Source: Microbacterium oxydans
GTDB taxonomy: Bacteria; Actinomycetota; Actinomycetes; Actinomycetales; Microbacteriaceae
NCBI RefSeq assembly: GCF_000956405.1
Contig: NZ_JYIV01000024.1
Span: 1 to 64,000 of the forward strand
DNA length: 64,000 nucleotides
Direction of reading: 5' to 3'
In this document: piece by piece, positions 53,599 through 61,356 of the stretch
How positions within the stretch are numbered: position 1 is the stretch's first letter
Layout of the letters: every line of letters starts with the position of its first letter
Program-made: the position numbers and the translations under genes
The notes under the pieces: model-generated
The model's database searches: none
Told to the model about the DNA's origin: nothing
What the model saw: only the letters and a program-made list of their open reading frames with translations

Positions 53599-54512
53599 CC
53601 ACCGACAACAACGGGGACCAGGGCGGACACACGCCACTCACCCCGCCGCCCGCCTCCGTCGCGCAGCCGGATGCCCCGCACGCGGCACCGACCCCGCCTC
53701 CCGCCGGGCGCTCCTCCGGTGCGACCGCGGTCATGATCGTGACGGCGGTGGTCGGAGGCCTCGCACTTCTCGGCGCCGGAGGAACAGCGGCTGCGGCCGC
53801 CGCCGGCACCATCGTCACCTCGAACCGTGCTGACTCCGTGCAGAGCGTGGATGTGGCGGGACTGGAGAGCATCGATCTCTCCGCCGACGCCAGCAGCATG
53901 CGGGTCGAGTTCGGCGACGTCGACGAGGCCACACTCGCCATCACGAACGGTCGCGGAACCCCGTGGCGATTCGAACGTGATGGTGACGAACTGGTCGTGC
54001 GGAGCCCGCAGGGAGTCTTCGGATGGTGGATCGGCGGCTGGTTCGGCGAGGAGGAGATCGCGGTGCTCACGCTCCCGGAGAGTCTTCGCGACGCGGGTCT
54101 CGATGCCGACCTGAACCTCAATGCGGGCAGTCTCGATGTGGCCGGAGACTTCGGGATCCTCGATGTCAGCGTGAATGCGGGTGCGCTCGACATCGAGGGA
54201 GCCGCGAAAGAGCTCGACGTGCAGATGAACGCCGGCCGTGCCGACATCCTGCTCGACGGTGTCACCCAGGCCGACCTCGGCGTCTCCGCGGGTGATCTCA
54301 CCGTCGAGCTGACGGGCACACCTCCGACGCAGACGGCCCTGGATGTCAGTGCAGGGACCCTCGATCTGACTGTTCCCGATGTCGCCTACGCGATCTCGCA
54401 GGACATCAGCGCGGGCACGCTCAACGCCGAGGTGGATGAGTCGTCGAGCTCGCGGAGGACGATCGACGTCTCGCTCTCGGCCGGCACCGCGACCATCCGA
54501 CCGGGCCGTTGA
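53595..54512 (+). CDS. DUF4097-like membrane-anchored beta-repeat protein
   Basis: A 305-residue protein with a Pro-rich cytoplasmic N-terminus, one transmembrane helix (about residues 47-72) and an extracytoplasmic repeat region in which LDVSAG/VNAG-type units recur, as in DUF4097 adhesin-like domains with a beta-solenoid form. It is coupled to the kinase and regulator genes, so it may be a target of, or input to, that system. Its ligand is unknown. Confidence 0.75.
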   Translation: MTTDNNGDQGGHTPLTPPPASVAQPDAPHAAPTPPPAGRSSGATAVMIVTAVVGGLALLGAGGTAAAAAAGTIVTSNRADSVQSVDVAGLESIDLSADASSMRVEFGDVDEATLAITNGRGTPWRFERDGDELVVRSPQGVFGWWIGGWFGEEEIAVLTLPESLRDAGLDADLNLNAGSLDVAGDFGILDVSVNAGALDIEGAAKELDVQMNAGRADILLDGVTQADLGVSAGDLTVELTGTPPTQTALDVSAGTLDLTVPDVAYAISQDISAGTLNAEVDESSSSRRTIDVSLSAGTATIRPGR

Positions 54513-54517
54513 ACACG

Positions 54518-54555
54518 ATCGAGGGGGAAGACACTCCCGGGTGCTCCCCCTCGAT
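54518..54555 (+). terminator. Intrinsic terminator of the two-component operon
   Basis: ATCGAGGGGGA at 54518-54528 and its exact complement at 54545-54555 form an 11-bp stem, with further pairing in the loop, 5 bases after the stop codon. Confidence 0.8.
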
Positions 54556-54578
54556 TCGGATTTTCCGTGTTTCTCCGG

Positions 54579-54584
54579 TAAAGT
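54579..54584 (+). promoter_or_regulatory. Candidate -10 box of the tRNA pair
   Basis: TAAAGT lies 13 bases upstream of tRNA-Ile. A matching -35 is poor (TTCGGA at 18 bases). Confidence 0.35.
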
Positions 54585-54597
54585 CTTGGAGGTTGAC

Positions 54598-54671
54598 GGG
54601 GCTATAGCTCAGGCGGTTAGAGCGCTTCACTGATAATGAAGAGGTCCCAGGTTCAAGTCCTGGTAGCCCCA
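54598..54671 (+). tRNA. tRNA-Ile (GAU)
   Basis: Complete cloverleaf of 74 bases: acceptor GGGGCTA with TAGCCCC, anticodon stem CTTCA/TGAAG with loop CTGATAA (anticodon GAT), T-arm GTTCAAGTC and discriminator A. CCA is not encoded. Confidence 0.97.
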
Positions 54672-54696
54672 CTCCTTAACTCAAGAAATCCCTTAC

Positions 54697-54769
54697 GGGG
54701 CCTTAGCTCAGTTGGTAGAGCGCCTGCTTTGCAAGCAGGATGTCAGGAGTTCGAATCTCCTAGGCTCCA
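54697..54769 (+). tRNA. tRNA-Ala (UGC), integration site of the downstream element
   Basis: Complete cloverleaf of 73 bases: acceptor GGGGCCT with AGGCTCC, anticodon stem CCTGC/GCAGG with loop TTTGCAA (anticodon TGC), T-arm GTTCGAATC and discriminator A. CCA is not encoded. The integrase gene follows 200 bases downstream, so its 3' end is the probable attachment site; the second copy of the att core would lie beyond the right edge. Confidence 0.97.
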
Positions 54770-54795
54770 CGATGCAGTTTTCAACTGCTGACTAG

Positions 54796-54828
54796 AACCC
54801 CCGGAATCCTTGGATTACCGGGGGTTTT
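54796..54828 (+). terminator. Intrinsic terminator of the tRNA pair
   Basis: AACCCCCGG (54796-54804) pairs with CCGGGGGTT (54818-54826), extended by AATCC/GGATT inside with one bulged A, and is followed by T residues. Confidence 0.88.
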
Positions 54829-54848
54829 CTGCATCCATCTGACAGTTC

Positions 54849-54959
54849 TTAACAGGATTGTTAACACTGTGGATAGGTGTGACCATAGGTGTGACCGCCT
54901 AGACCGCTCAGAATCACGGTGTGACCGATTTTCACATTGGGCCGCTGGTTCACACCTAT
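54849..54959. repeat. Repeats upstream of the integrase gene (candidate integrase or regulator sites)
   Basis: A perfect tandem repeat of 12 bases, ATAGGTGTGACC, lies at 54873-54884 and 54885-54896. A third partial copy GGTGTGACC is at 54918-54926 and an inverted copy CACACCTAT at 54951-54959, ten bases before the integrase ATG. An inverted repeat TTAACA-GGAT-TGTTAA is at 54849-54864. The layout resembles arm-type integrase binding sites beside an attachment site. Confidence 0.6.
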
Positions 54960-54968
54960 GCTGGCAAC

Positions 54969-56759
54969 ATGACCTCGACGCCGCAGCCTGATGAGGCGGT
55001 TGACCGGGTGCACAAGCCCTACGCGGACTATGCCGAACGCGGCGACGGCGGCCTCAGCCAGACGCTCGTGAAAGGCAAGACGGTGTGGCGGGCGAAGCGG
55101 TACGTCGGGCTGGTGCAGACCATCGACGCTGAAGGCAACCCGACCCGGCGGCCCAAGTACATCAGCGGCCAGGGTGAGACGGTCACCGCAGCCAAGAAGA
55201 ACCTCCGCAAGAACATGGACCGGTTCTACGAGCTTGCGGCAGAAGAGCGGCTACTCCCCCGCGAGCTGCGCGAGCTGACGCTCAACGCCTACTACCGCGA
55301 GAACTGGCTTCCCGCTGCGATGAGCAGTGAGAGGTACAAGACCGCCGACGGGCTGGACTCCACGCGGCGGCGGATGGAGATGCATGCGCTCCCCGCGCTC
55401 GGCTCCAAGGCACTGCGCGAAATCACTCCCGTCGAAATCAAGACGCTTGTCGAGGTCACACTCCCCCGCAAAGGTCTGGGCGCGCACATGATTGCGGGCG
55501 TCCGCAAGACTCTGAGCGCGGTGCTGGAGGACGCGCTGACTGAGGGCAAGCTCGTCGCACACCCGATGGCGCGCATCAAGTGGCGCGGGGCGAAGCCGCA
55601 ACAGCGCAAGGTGGAAGCACCTGTAGGGCTGGTCAGTGCGTTCCGCGCCGAGGTAGCGGGGACGCAGGAGGAAGCCCGCTGGATGGTCTCCTTCGAGCTT
55701 GGCCTTCGACCCGGCGAGGCGCTAGGTCTCTGCTGGAGCGCCATCACAGGAGTGCTCGACGACGAGCGGCCGTTCCTCCGGGTGAAGCGCCAGCTCAAAT
55801 GGAAGCCTGCCACGCACGCCCCGGCGTGCCAGCGCCTAGCGGACGGGAAGCGCTGGACCTGCGGCAAGTCCTCGGCGAAGTGCACGCTCTGGCCCGAAGG
55901 CGCTGATGCTGAAGCCGGTAAGGGGCGCATCTACTTGGAAGAAACAACGAAGAGCAGCCGCGTGCGCGTCATCCCGCTCGCCGAACCGCTCATCACTCTG
56001 CTCCGTGAGCAACGCGCGCGACAGGACGAGTGGCGTGATGCGAACCCGCAGGCGTGGGCGCGCCACGCAACCGAGCGCCCTGACCTTGCGGACCTCGTCT
56101 TCACGATGCCGAACGGTGCTCCCCGGCGGCAGCAGACCGACTCCAAGGCGCTGGCGGACATCCTCACGAAGCTACGTGAAAAGGGCATCAACGCTGAGTT
56201 CTCACCACACGGTGCAAGGCACATCGCCATCACTCGCATGGCGCTGGCTGGGATGAACGAAGCGCTCGTCCGCCGCATCGTCGGGCACATGGACCAGGCC
56301 ACGACCGAGTTGTATCTGCATCTGAAGGCCGAGGACAGTCGTGACGCGCTGACAGCGCTCGGTGAGGAGAGCGTGAAGGCCTACCGCGCCATGGAGTCTG
56401 AGCGCGCCGACGATGCACGGGAGGCGAAGCGTCAGGAGGCGGAAGACGCCAAGAAAGCCGCGCAGAGCGCATACGCCGCCTGGAAGGCAGACCGGACGGG
56501 GGAGGACGGCATCATTCGCTTCGACCCCCGCACCGACCCCCACCCGCCGTTGCCACTCTGGGAGACGCGGTGGATGCCCGATGAGGTCGCGGCAGCACTC
56601 AGCCAGTCTGGCGTGAAGCCGGAGGCGTTGCGACTGTTCACCGGCGACCTGACCATGGCGGAAATCACGCGGTTCGCGCCCTTCGGTGCAATAGACCCCG
56701 CAGAGGTGCGTCAGGTAACTGGCCTTCCCGACGACTTTGCCAGGGCGACGTTCGGCTGA
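54969..56759 (+). CDS. Tyrosine recombinase (phage-type integrase)
   Basis: Catalyses integration and excision at tRNA-Ala. The 596-residue protein has an N-terminal arm-binding region, a core-binding domain (about residues 90-190) and a catalytic domain with Arg247 (LRPGEA), His414 and Arg417 (HGAR), His440 (VGH) and nucleophile Tyr449 (TELYLHL). It is longer than usual: an insert at about residues 270-310 has three Cys and a His in zinc-finger-like spacing, and there is a charged, coiled-coil-like C-terminal extension of about 130 residues. ATG 54969 is chosen; GTG 54921 is possible but lies inside a repeat. Confidence 0.92.
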   Translation: MTSTPQPDEAVDRVHKPYADYAERGDGGLSQTLVKGKTVWRAKRYVGLVQTIDAEGNPTRRPKYISGQGETVTAAKKNLRKNMDRFYELAAEERLLPRELRELTLNAYYRENWLPAAMSSERYKTADGLDSTRRRMEMHALPALGSKALREITPVEIKTLVEVTLPRKGLGAHMIAGVRKTLSAVLEDALTEGKLVAHPMARIKWRGAKPQQRKVEAPVGLVSAFRAEVAGTQEEARWMVSFELGLRPGEALGLCWSAITGVLDDERPFLRVKRQLKWKPATHAPACQRLADGKRWTCGKSSAKCTLWPEGADAEAGKGRIYLEETTKSSRVRVIPLAEPLITLLREQRARQDEWRDANPQAWARHATERPDLADLVFTMPNGAPRRQQTDSKALADILTKLREKGINAEFSPHGARHIAITRMALAGMNEALVRRIVGHMDQATTELYLHLKAEDSRDALTALGEESVKAYRAMESERADDAREAKRQEAEDAKKAAQSAYAAWKADRTGEDGIIRFDPRTDPHPPLPLWETRWMPDEVAAALSQSGVKPEALRLFTGDLTMAEITRFAPFGAIDPAEVRQVTGLPDDFARATFG

Positions 56760-56790
56760 CCGCGTCTTGCGGAACCGATAGTGTCAGGGC

Positions 56791-57654
56791 GTGACCGACA
56801 CGCGCCCCGCCACCGGAGATATCGACCTCCGGCTCGTCCGTATCTTCATGAACGTCCGCGCTCGTCGGAGCAAGATGTTCCGAGTCATCGAGGCCATCCT
56901 CTACGGGTTCGGTGGCCTTGCGTTCATCACAGGCGTAGTCGTCGCGATGTTTGGCGGTGACAGCCTGTGGAACGGCGTCGGCCTCGCTGGACTGGGCGTC
57001 ACCATCGTCGGTGCGGGTATCGCGCTCTCAATCTTCCGGGTCCAGGCCGACCAGTCCGTACAGGACAGTCAGCGGGCAGACCTGATGCTGAACCAGATTT
57101 CCGCGCATGCGAAGGATGCTGCCGACCACTCGAAGAAGGCGCACAACATCGTGGAGCAGCTACAGCGGTCACGACGCTTGGCTGACCAGGAGACCGAGCA
57201 GGCAACGAAGGACATGATTCTCCAGAAGCTCGAAGAGCTTCGTCCTGAAGTACAGCCTGAGACCGACGTGAACGACACCTCGGATGAGTCATCGCCATCA
57301 GAGTCGGCGACTGACGCTGGCGACATCGTGAAGGTCGAAGGTGACGGCGAGTACCGGTACCCGTCAGCCGTACCCCTGTACGTCATCGCCGACCTCGTGA
57401 ACTGGTTCCCAAAGCCTGCGCCCACGAGGTGGACAGTCGCCAACCTCCTGGGCGCTTACAGGAAGTACAACTCGAAGGGGAAGCTCACCGGAGTGCCGTG
57501 GATTCTCACGTTCCGGCGAACCAACGGCGACCAGGTCGATTACCGCATCAGCTACGCAGGTCGCGGTGACGGGCCGAGCATCTCGGTGTACTCCTCGGAG
57601 AGAAACCGTTGGCAGGACTTCCAGCCACCGACACAGGCAGAGCAGCAGGGCTAG
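56791..57654 (+). CDS. Unknown membrane protein with coiled coil
   Basis: A 287-residue protein with two predicted transmembrane helices (about residues 31-52 and 58-78), a helical charged segment resembling a coiled coil (about 85-150), an acidic Ser/Thr-rich linker and a C-terminal soluble domain (about 185-280) with basic and aromatic residues. I do not recognise the family. The GTG start is 32 bases after the integrase stop. The stop overlaps the convergent zinc-ribbon gene by a few bases. Confidence 0.7.
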   Translation: MTDTRPATGDIDLRLVRIFMNVRARRSKMFRVIEAILYGFGGLAFITGVVVAMFGGDSLWNGVGLAGLGVTIVGAGIALSIFRVQADQSVQDSQRADLMLNQISAHAKDAADHSKKAHNIVEQLQRSRRLADQETEQATKDMILQKLEELRPEVQPETDVNDTSDESSPSESATDAGDIVKVEGDGEYRYPSAVPLYVIADLVNWFPKPAPTRWTVANLLGAYRKYNSKGKLTGVPWILTFRRTNGDQVDYRISYAGRGDGPSISVYSSERNRWQDFQPPTQAEQQG

Positions 57655-58016
57655 CTCACGCTCGCTGTTCCACAGCTCGGGCAAACCCACGCCTCGGCGG
57701 TCTGATGCAGCTCCAGCGGTACCAGACACTCCCCGCAACGGGGCGTAGCCTCCTCCAGGCCATCCCGGCCCTCGAACCAAGCCATTAGCTCGGCGCGTGT
57801 GACGGTCGCCGACTCATCCGCTGGGCGGAGTTGCGACGTGAGCATCCGTAGTCCTGTGGCGATGCGCTCAGCGCCAGCTCGATGCTCTGGCGCGACGAGC
57901 GCATCATGCGGCGGAGGAGCAGTCACCGACCCATCCGCTGCGATGGTGACGGCCTCGAACTCGATACCACTGACCAGAGCCGCCGTGATGGCGGCCGCTG
58001 CCTCACCGAAGTCCAT
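57651..58016 (-). CDS. Small protein with C-terminal zinc ribbon
   Basis: A 121-residue protein whose last 35 residues carry two CxxC pairs (CGEC and CPSC), a typical zinc ribbon; the first 80 residues are helical and unrecognised. ATG 58016 is preferred. It faces the preceding membrane-protein gene (overlapping stops) and is divergent from the GIY-YIG gene 62 bases away. Zinc ribbons often bind nucleic acid or protein; no more can be said. Confidence 0.65.
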   Translation of the reverse strand: MDFGEAAAAITAALVSGIEFEAVTIAADGSVTAPPPHDALVAPEHRAGAERIATGLRMLTSQLRPADESATVTRAELMAWFEGRDGLEEATPRCGECLVPLELHQTAEAWVCPSCGTASVS

Positions 58017-58078
58017 GCGTGAGACTCTACGCAACGCTAGTGGAGTGCGTGCGCTGTCCCCTCGATATCGTGGGCATC

Positions 58079-58651
58079 ATGCCCGACCACTCGCTCACCG
58101 CTGAGCGCATTCTCAACCCGCTCACGCTGCACTCGGCTGCCGACGTTAGTGGCGCGCCCGCTAGCCCCGGTATCTACGGCTGGTGGATGCGAAAGGGTGC
58201 GCTGGACGTTCCCGAAGCGCCGTACCAGGAACAGGACGGACATCAGCTCCTATACGTGGGTATCTCGCCCCGGAAGCCAAGCGCCGCGGGGCGTGTGTCC
58301 AACGGGAACCTGCGCAAGCGGTTGGTCACGCACGCCACCAAGAACGCCTCACAGTCCACGCTCCGGCGCACCCTCGGCGTTCTCCTCACTGACGAACTCG
58401 GCCTCACCCTTGGCGTGCACGGGGGACGCGAACACTACGGTGCCCAGGGTGAAGCCCTCATCAGCCGCTGGCTCATCGAGAACGCCCGCGTTGCATGGGC
58501 GGTAGACCCCGAACCGTGGAAGTCAGAGGATGAGTTGCTCGCGGACGCGACCCTCGCCCTCAACCTTGACGGCAGAACGGATGCGTTCGCCCGTTCCGTC
58601 TCGGACCGGAGGAGGGTGGCGCTGGCCGCAGCTCGTGCCGCCGCGCTCTGA
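58079..58651 (+). CDS. GIY-YIG nuclease family protein
   Basis: A 190-residue protein with a GIY-YIG-like core: PGIYGWW for the first motif, LLYVGIS for the second, the conserved Arg in LRKRLVTHA and a Glu in GEALISRWL. This fits a known group of actinobacterial GIY-YIG proteins, whose role (restriction, repair or mobile-element defence) is not established. ATG 58079 is preferred; the frame is open from GTG 58019. Its stop nearly touches the convergent gene at 58653. Confidence 0.7.
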   Translation: MPDHSLTAERILNPLTLHSAADVSGAPASPGIYGWWMRKGALDVPEAPYQEQDGHQLLYVGISPRKPSAAGRVSNGNLRKRLVTHATKNASQSTLRRTLGVLLTDELGLTLGVHGGREHYGAQGEALISRWLIENARVAWAVDPEPWKSEDELLADATLALNLDGRTDAFARSVSDRRRVALAAARAAAL

Positions 58652-58652
58652 A

Positions 58653-59405
58653 TCAGACCGCGTTCCAGGCGGTGAACAGAATCGGCTCGACCGCCTTCTG
58701 TGACAGGCCCGCATCCTTCAGCAGCTCAGCGACCAGCGTTCCCACCAGGAACGTCACCATGTGATGCGTGTCGAGGTCACCATGCTGAGTCGGTGGCTGG
58801 TCCCGACCAACCCGGTCATCGTCCGTCTTCGGCGCGTAGGCGACTGCCAGGTGGCCCGTCGCGTGCGTGTACTGAGTCTCCTCACGCCAAGCCGTGAAGA
58901 GACCCAGCGTGATGGGGGTGGCCTTCGCTGCCTTCGTCAGCACCTGAACCTGCTCATTGAGCATCTTGTCCGCCGTCATCTCAGCGACGACCTCATCCAT
59001 CGCGCTCAGGTCGAACTCGTACTCATAGCCCATCTCCTTCGCGGTCTTGAAGAAGTTCTTGGTCAGACGTTTCTCGTTCGCAACCATCGCTTCGAGCACA
59101 GGACCGCGTTTCTCCACATCCAAGGTGCGAAGCCACAACAGCCGGAACGCAATCTCGACGAAGGCACGACGGTTCGGCGCAGCCGCGTGCGCCAGCCCCT
59201 GTGTGGTCAGCGTGGCAATCACCTTCGATTGCTCGTAGGCCGCGCGCATCCAGCCGATGATGAACTGCGAGTCGTACGCCGCCGGGATGTACGACAGGTC
59301 CAAGGCGAGCATCCGGTCAGCCGTCGCGATGATGCGCGCTGCTTGCTCCTGCAACGGCGTCAGCCGTGCTGCTCGCCGTTCTGCCTTGGCTCGTCGTCCA
59401 CTCAT
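58653..59405 (-). CDS. Unknown helical protein A of a divergent pair (DUF5677-like)
   Basis: A 250-residue, largely helical soluble protein. A central segment with Arg-x4-Glu (RRAFVEIAFRLLWL, preceded by AAAPN) and a later His-rich loop (THATGH) recall DUF5677/HEPN-like proteins, but the assignment is tentative. It is divergent from the gene at 59450, with 44 bases between starts, and that protein has a comparable segment. A shared role such as immunity or RNA cleavage would be speculation. Confidence 0.6.
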   Translation of the reverse strand: MSGRRAKAERRAARLTPLQEQAARIIATADRMLALDLSYIPAAYDSQFIIGWMRAAYEQSKVIATLTTQGLAHAAAPNRRAFVEIAFRLLWLRTLDVEKRGPVLEAMVANEKRLTKNFFKTAKEMGYEYEFDLSAMDEVVAEMTADKMLNEQVQVLTKAAKATPITLGLFTAWREETQYTHATGHLAVAYAPKTDDDRVGRDQPPTQHGDLDTHHMVTFLVGTLVAELLKDAGLSQKAVEPILFTAWNAV

Positions 59406-59449
59406 ACTTCAACGCTACCCGTGGGGATTTCGCTCGATACGCTCGGGAG

Positions 59450-60304
59450 GTGACCAACCAGTACCTTCCCGCCGGATATCGGCCCAAACATGTGAACGAT
59501 ATCGAAGCGGCTGGGCAGACCGACTCCATCCGTGAGCTACTGGAGAAGGCGCGAGCGCTCACCGTCCTTGCTCACTACGCGCGAGACCCGCACGAGGGTT
59601 GCTTGGTGGCGAAGGCGAACAAGAAACTGCGGGCGGGCAAAGAGGATGGGGCTGGACTGTTTAGCGCGTTCCTCACCGGTCGGCTCGACCACGCCTCCGC
59701 GCACGCGCACACGCTGTGCATCATCGCGTCGCATCCCGGCGGACCGCCATACACGTCGATGGCACCTCATCAGCGCGCCATCATGGAGAACGCGCTGAGC
59801 GTGTGCTGGGTACTCGACAGCAAGGTGGACGACGCGGAGCGGTTCATACGTCTCGCGCAGCTCCTCATCGACGACCTGGACAGCATCAAGGGCGACCCGC
59901 AGCTCCCCGCCGACTTTGACCTCGATGACGTGAAGAAGAAGCTGGTCCAGAGGTACGTGGCTCGGAGTACGGTCGGCATCCGCAACGACAAGGCGAGAGC
60001 AGTAGCCCGTGAGCGCGCGAAGAAGCCGCTGCCGGGCCGTGCCGACCGTGCGCGCTCACTATTCGACGAGGACGTTGTCGCAGCCTGGTACCGCCTCTCG
60101 TCGGACAGTCACTACTCGCAGGCCTGGGACCAGATTCTCCTCTATCGGGGAAGCGGCGTCCGCGTTGCCGGTGCCGACATCAACGTGGACGTGCCAGGGG
60201 TGAATCCGCGTCAGGATGCCATCCGGAACTACGCCGCGACACTCACAGCGCTTGACCTCCTGCTCTCAGAAACCAAGCGTGTCCTGGAGTTTTCAAAGCA
60301 CTGA
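59450..60304 (+). CDS. Unknown helical protein B of a divergent pair
   Basis: A 284-residue helical protein with a segment MAPHQRAIMENALSVCW comparable to the Arg-x4-Glu segment of the divergent neighbour, and a His-containing motif SDSHYSQAW near the C-terminus. GTG 59450 is the most likely start but its GGGAGG lies very close; the frame is open from 59366, which would overlap the neighbour. The function is unknown. Confidence 0.6.
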   Translation: MTNQYLPAGYRPKHVNDIEAAGQTDSIRELLEKARALTVLAHYARDPHEGCLVAKANKKLRAGKEDGAGLFSAFLTGRLDHASAHAHTLCIIASHPGGPPYTSMAPHQRAIMENALSVCWVLDSKVDDAERFIRLAQLLIDDLDSIKGDPQLPADFDLDDVKKKLVQRYVARSTVGIRNDKARAVARERAKKPLPGRADRARSLFDEDVVAAWYRLSSDSHYSQAWDQILLYRGSGVRVAGADINVDVPGVNPRQDAIRNYAATLTALDLLLSETKRVLEFSKH

Positions 60305-60325
60305 CAAATATCTTTGAGTTTCGGC

Positions 60326-60359
60326 TTGACTTTGTACCGCCGAACCGGTACTGTGTCAA
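60326..60359 (+). promoter_or_regulatory. Promoter with inverted-repeat operator ahead of leader RNA copy 1
   Basis: TTGACT (60326-60331) and TACTGT (60349-60354) are 17 bases apart. The half-sites TTGACTTTGTACCG and CGGTACTGTGTCAA form an inverted repeat around a 6-base spacer, covering both boxes. Matching half-sites occur at 62668-62709, so a common regulator is likely. Confidence 0.7.
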
Positions 60360-60376
60360 ATAACAACTCAACAGCA

Positions 60377-60494
60377 CTCTCTGGTGGAAAGCACCTCTGC
60401 ATGAGGTGTCGGGCAATCAGCCTGACAACCGCCAAGTCGCCACCCAACACCGGGTCTCATGAGGCACCAGCCTGCGACCTCTATCAGAGAGGAG
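60377..60494 (+). ncRNA. Structured leader RNA, copy 1 (riboswitch-like)
   Basis: About 90 bases closely match 61240-61329 but not the coding sequences that follow. Paired elements are: P1 CACCTC/GAGGTG (60392-60408), P2 TCGGGC/GCCTGA (60409-60425), P3 ACCC/GGGT (60442-60455) and P4 AGGC/GCCT (60462-60473). A closing stem CTCTCTG (60377-60383) pairs with CAGAGAG (60485-60491), which overlaps the ribosome binding site of the gene at 60502. The ligand is unknown. Confidence 0.7.
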
Positions 60495-60501
60495 TAGCCA
60501 C

Positions 60502-61173
60502 ATGGCTACGAACAGCAACACCCGCAACAACAGCACTGCCGTTACTCAGGACGCCCGCGAATGGTTCATCCAGAACCTCGTGTCGGACTGGGAGAACGAA
60601 GTAGTCGAGGCAGTCGATGAATGCATCGAGAGTCTCTTCAACGTTCGTGTGCCATTCCGCCGCCGGGGTTTCGTCCAGCTGGTTCGTGAGTTCTTCGCAA
60701 TCAACCAGCAGAACCGGCAGATGGGACACCTGGCGCTGCCGGTCCGCGCCGCCCTCATGGCCGAGGGAATGTCGGAGGGCGAGGCAGAGCGCGAGATTGA
60801 GAGCAAGCTGGTCCCTGCCGCTGCACGACGGATTGACGATGTCAGCATTATCACGTCCGTATGCGATGAGTACGGCGACGATGTGCTCCGTAGTAAGCCG
60901 CGTTGGGAGAAGGCTCGCGCCCGCCGTCGCCTCGTGGCTCAGGGCAACAACCCCGACGAGGTCGATGCGGTCTTGAGTAGCTCGCACCCCATTGCCCGCC
61001 TCGTCGTCACTCCTGAAGAGATGGATGCCATCGCGCAGCGTCTGCCGAGCGCGTCCAGCGTCCGCGACCGACTGGTCGCTGAGGGCTACGACAGCGACTT
61101 CATCGACGAATCGTTCGCTCGAATCGCTGATGCATACGCAGCGGGGCAACGAGGGGGACTCGTCCGCGTCTAG
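60502..61173 (+). CDS. Unknown protein controlled by leader RNA copy 1
   Basis: A 223-residue soluble protein beginning with an Asn/Thr-rich stretch (MATNSNTRNNS), then a helical, charged region with many Glu and Arg residues. I do not recognise it. GAGAGGAG gives a strong ribosome binding site 8 bases before ATG, but that site is within the closing stem of the leader RNA. A strong hairpin follows the gene. Confidence 0.75.
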   Translation: MATNSNTRNNSTAVTQDAREWFIQNLVSDWENEVVEAVDECIESLFNVRVPFRRRGFVQLVREFFAINQQNRQMGHLALPVRAALMAEGMSEGEAEREIESKLVPAAARRIDDVSIITSVCDEYGDDVLRSKPRWEKARARRRLVAQGNNPDEVDAVLSSSHPIARLVVTPEEMDAIAQRLPSASSVRDRLVAEGYDSDFIDESFARIADAYAAGQRGGLVRV

Positions 61174-61181
61174 CGCGACGC

Positions 61182-61222
61182 GTGTCGCTCGTCCGGCTGA
61201 TTCAGCACTGGGCGAGCGACAC
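61182..61222 (+). terminator. Hairpin between the 60502 gene and leader RNA copy 2
   Basis: GTGTCGCTCG (61182-61191) and CGAGCGACAC (61213-61222) form a perfect 10-bp stem; the enclosed bases can also pair (GCTGA/TCAGC). There is no T-run. Leader copy 2 begins only about 15 bases later. Confidence 0.6.
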
Positions 61223-61232
61223 AGACCTCCCA

Positions 61233-61349
61233 CTCCTAGTGAAAGCACCTCTGCATGAGGTGTCGGGCAACCAGCCCGACAACCGCCAGCCGCCACCCGA
61301 CCTGGGTCTCATGAGGCAACAGCCTGCGGCGCTACTAGTGAAGATAGGA
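61233..61349 (+). ncRNA. Structured leader RNA, copy 2 (riboswitch-like)
   Basis: The same P1 to P4 plan as copy 1: P1 at 61246-61262, P2 TCGGGC/GCCCGA at 61263-61279 (a G-U pair in copy 1 is G-C here), P3 ACCC/GGGT at 61295-61307 with a shorter loop, P4 AGGC/GCCT at 61314-61325. The outer segment CTCCTAGT can pair either with ACTAG (61334-61338) or with the ribosome binding site TAGGA (61345-61349), which are mutually exclusive. An 8-base direct repeat CTAGTGAA flanks the core (61236-61243 and 61335-61342). Confidence 0.7.
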
Positions 61350-61356
61350 ACTCCTC

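Noticed and set aside
54598..54769. tRNA-Ile/tRNA-Ala as part of an rRNA operon spacer
   Set aside because: No 16S or 23S sequence flanks them; they are the free pair that follows gyrA in Actinobacteria.
60377..61349. Leader RNA as a SAM-IV riboswitch or a type III antitoxin RNA
   Set aside because: Only GGTCTCATGAG recalls SAM-IV; the core pseudoknot sequences do not fit. Type III antitoxins are short tandem repeats ahead of one toxin gene, whereas these copies are 850 bases apart with different genes.
60377..61349. CRISPR array
   Set aside because: There are only two copies, far apart, with a gene between and no spacers of constant length. No CRISPR array is seen anywhere in the window.
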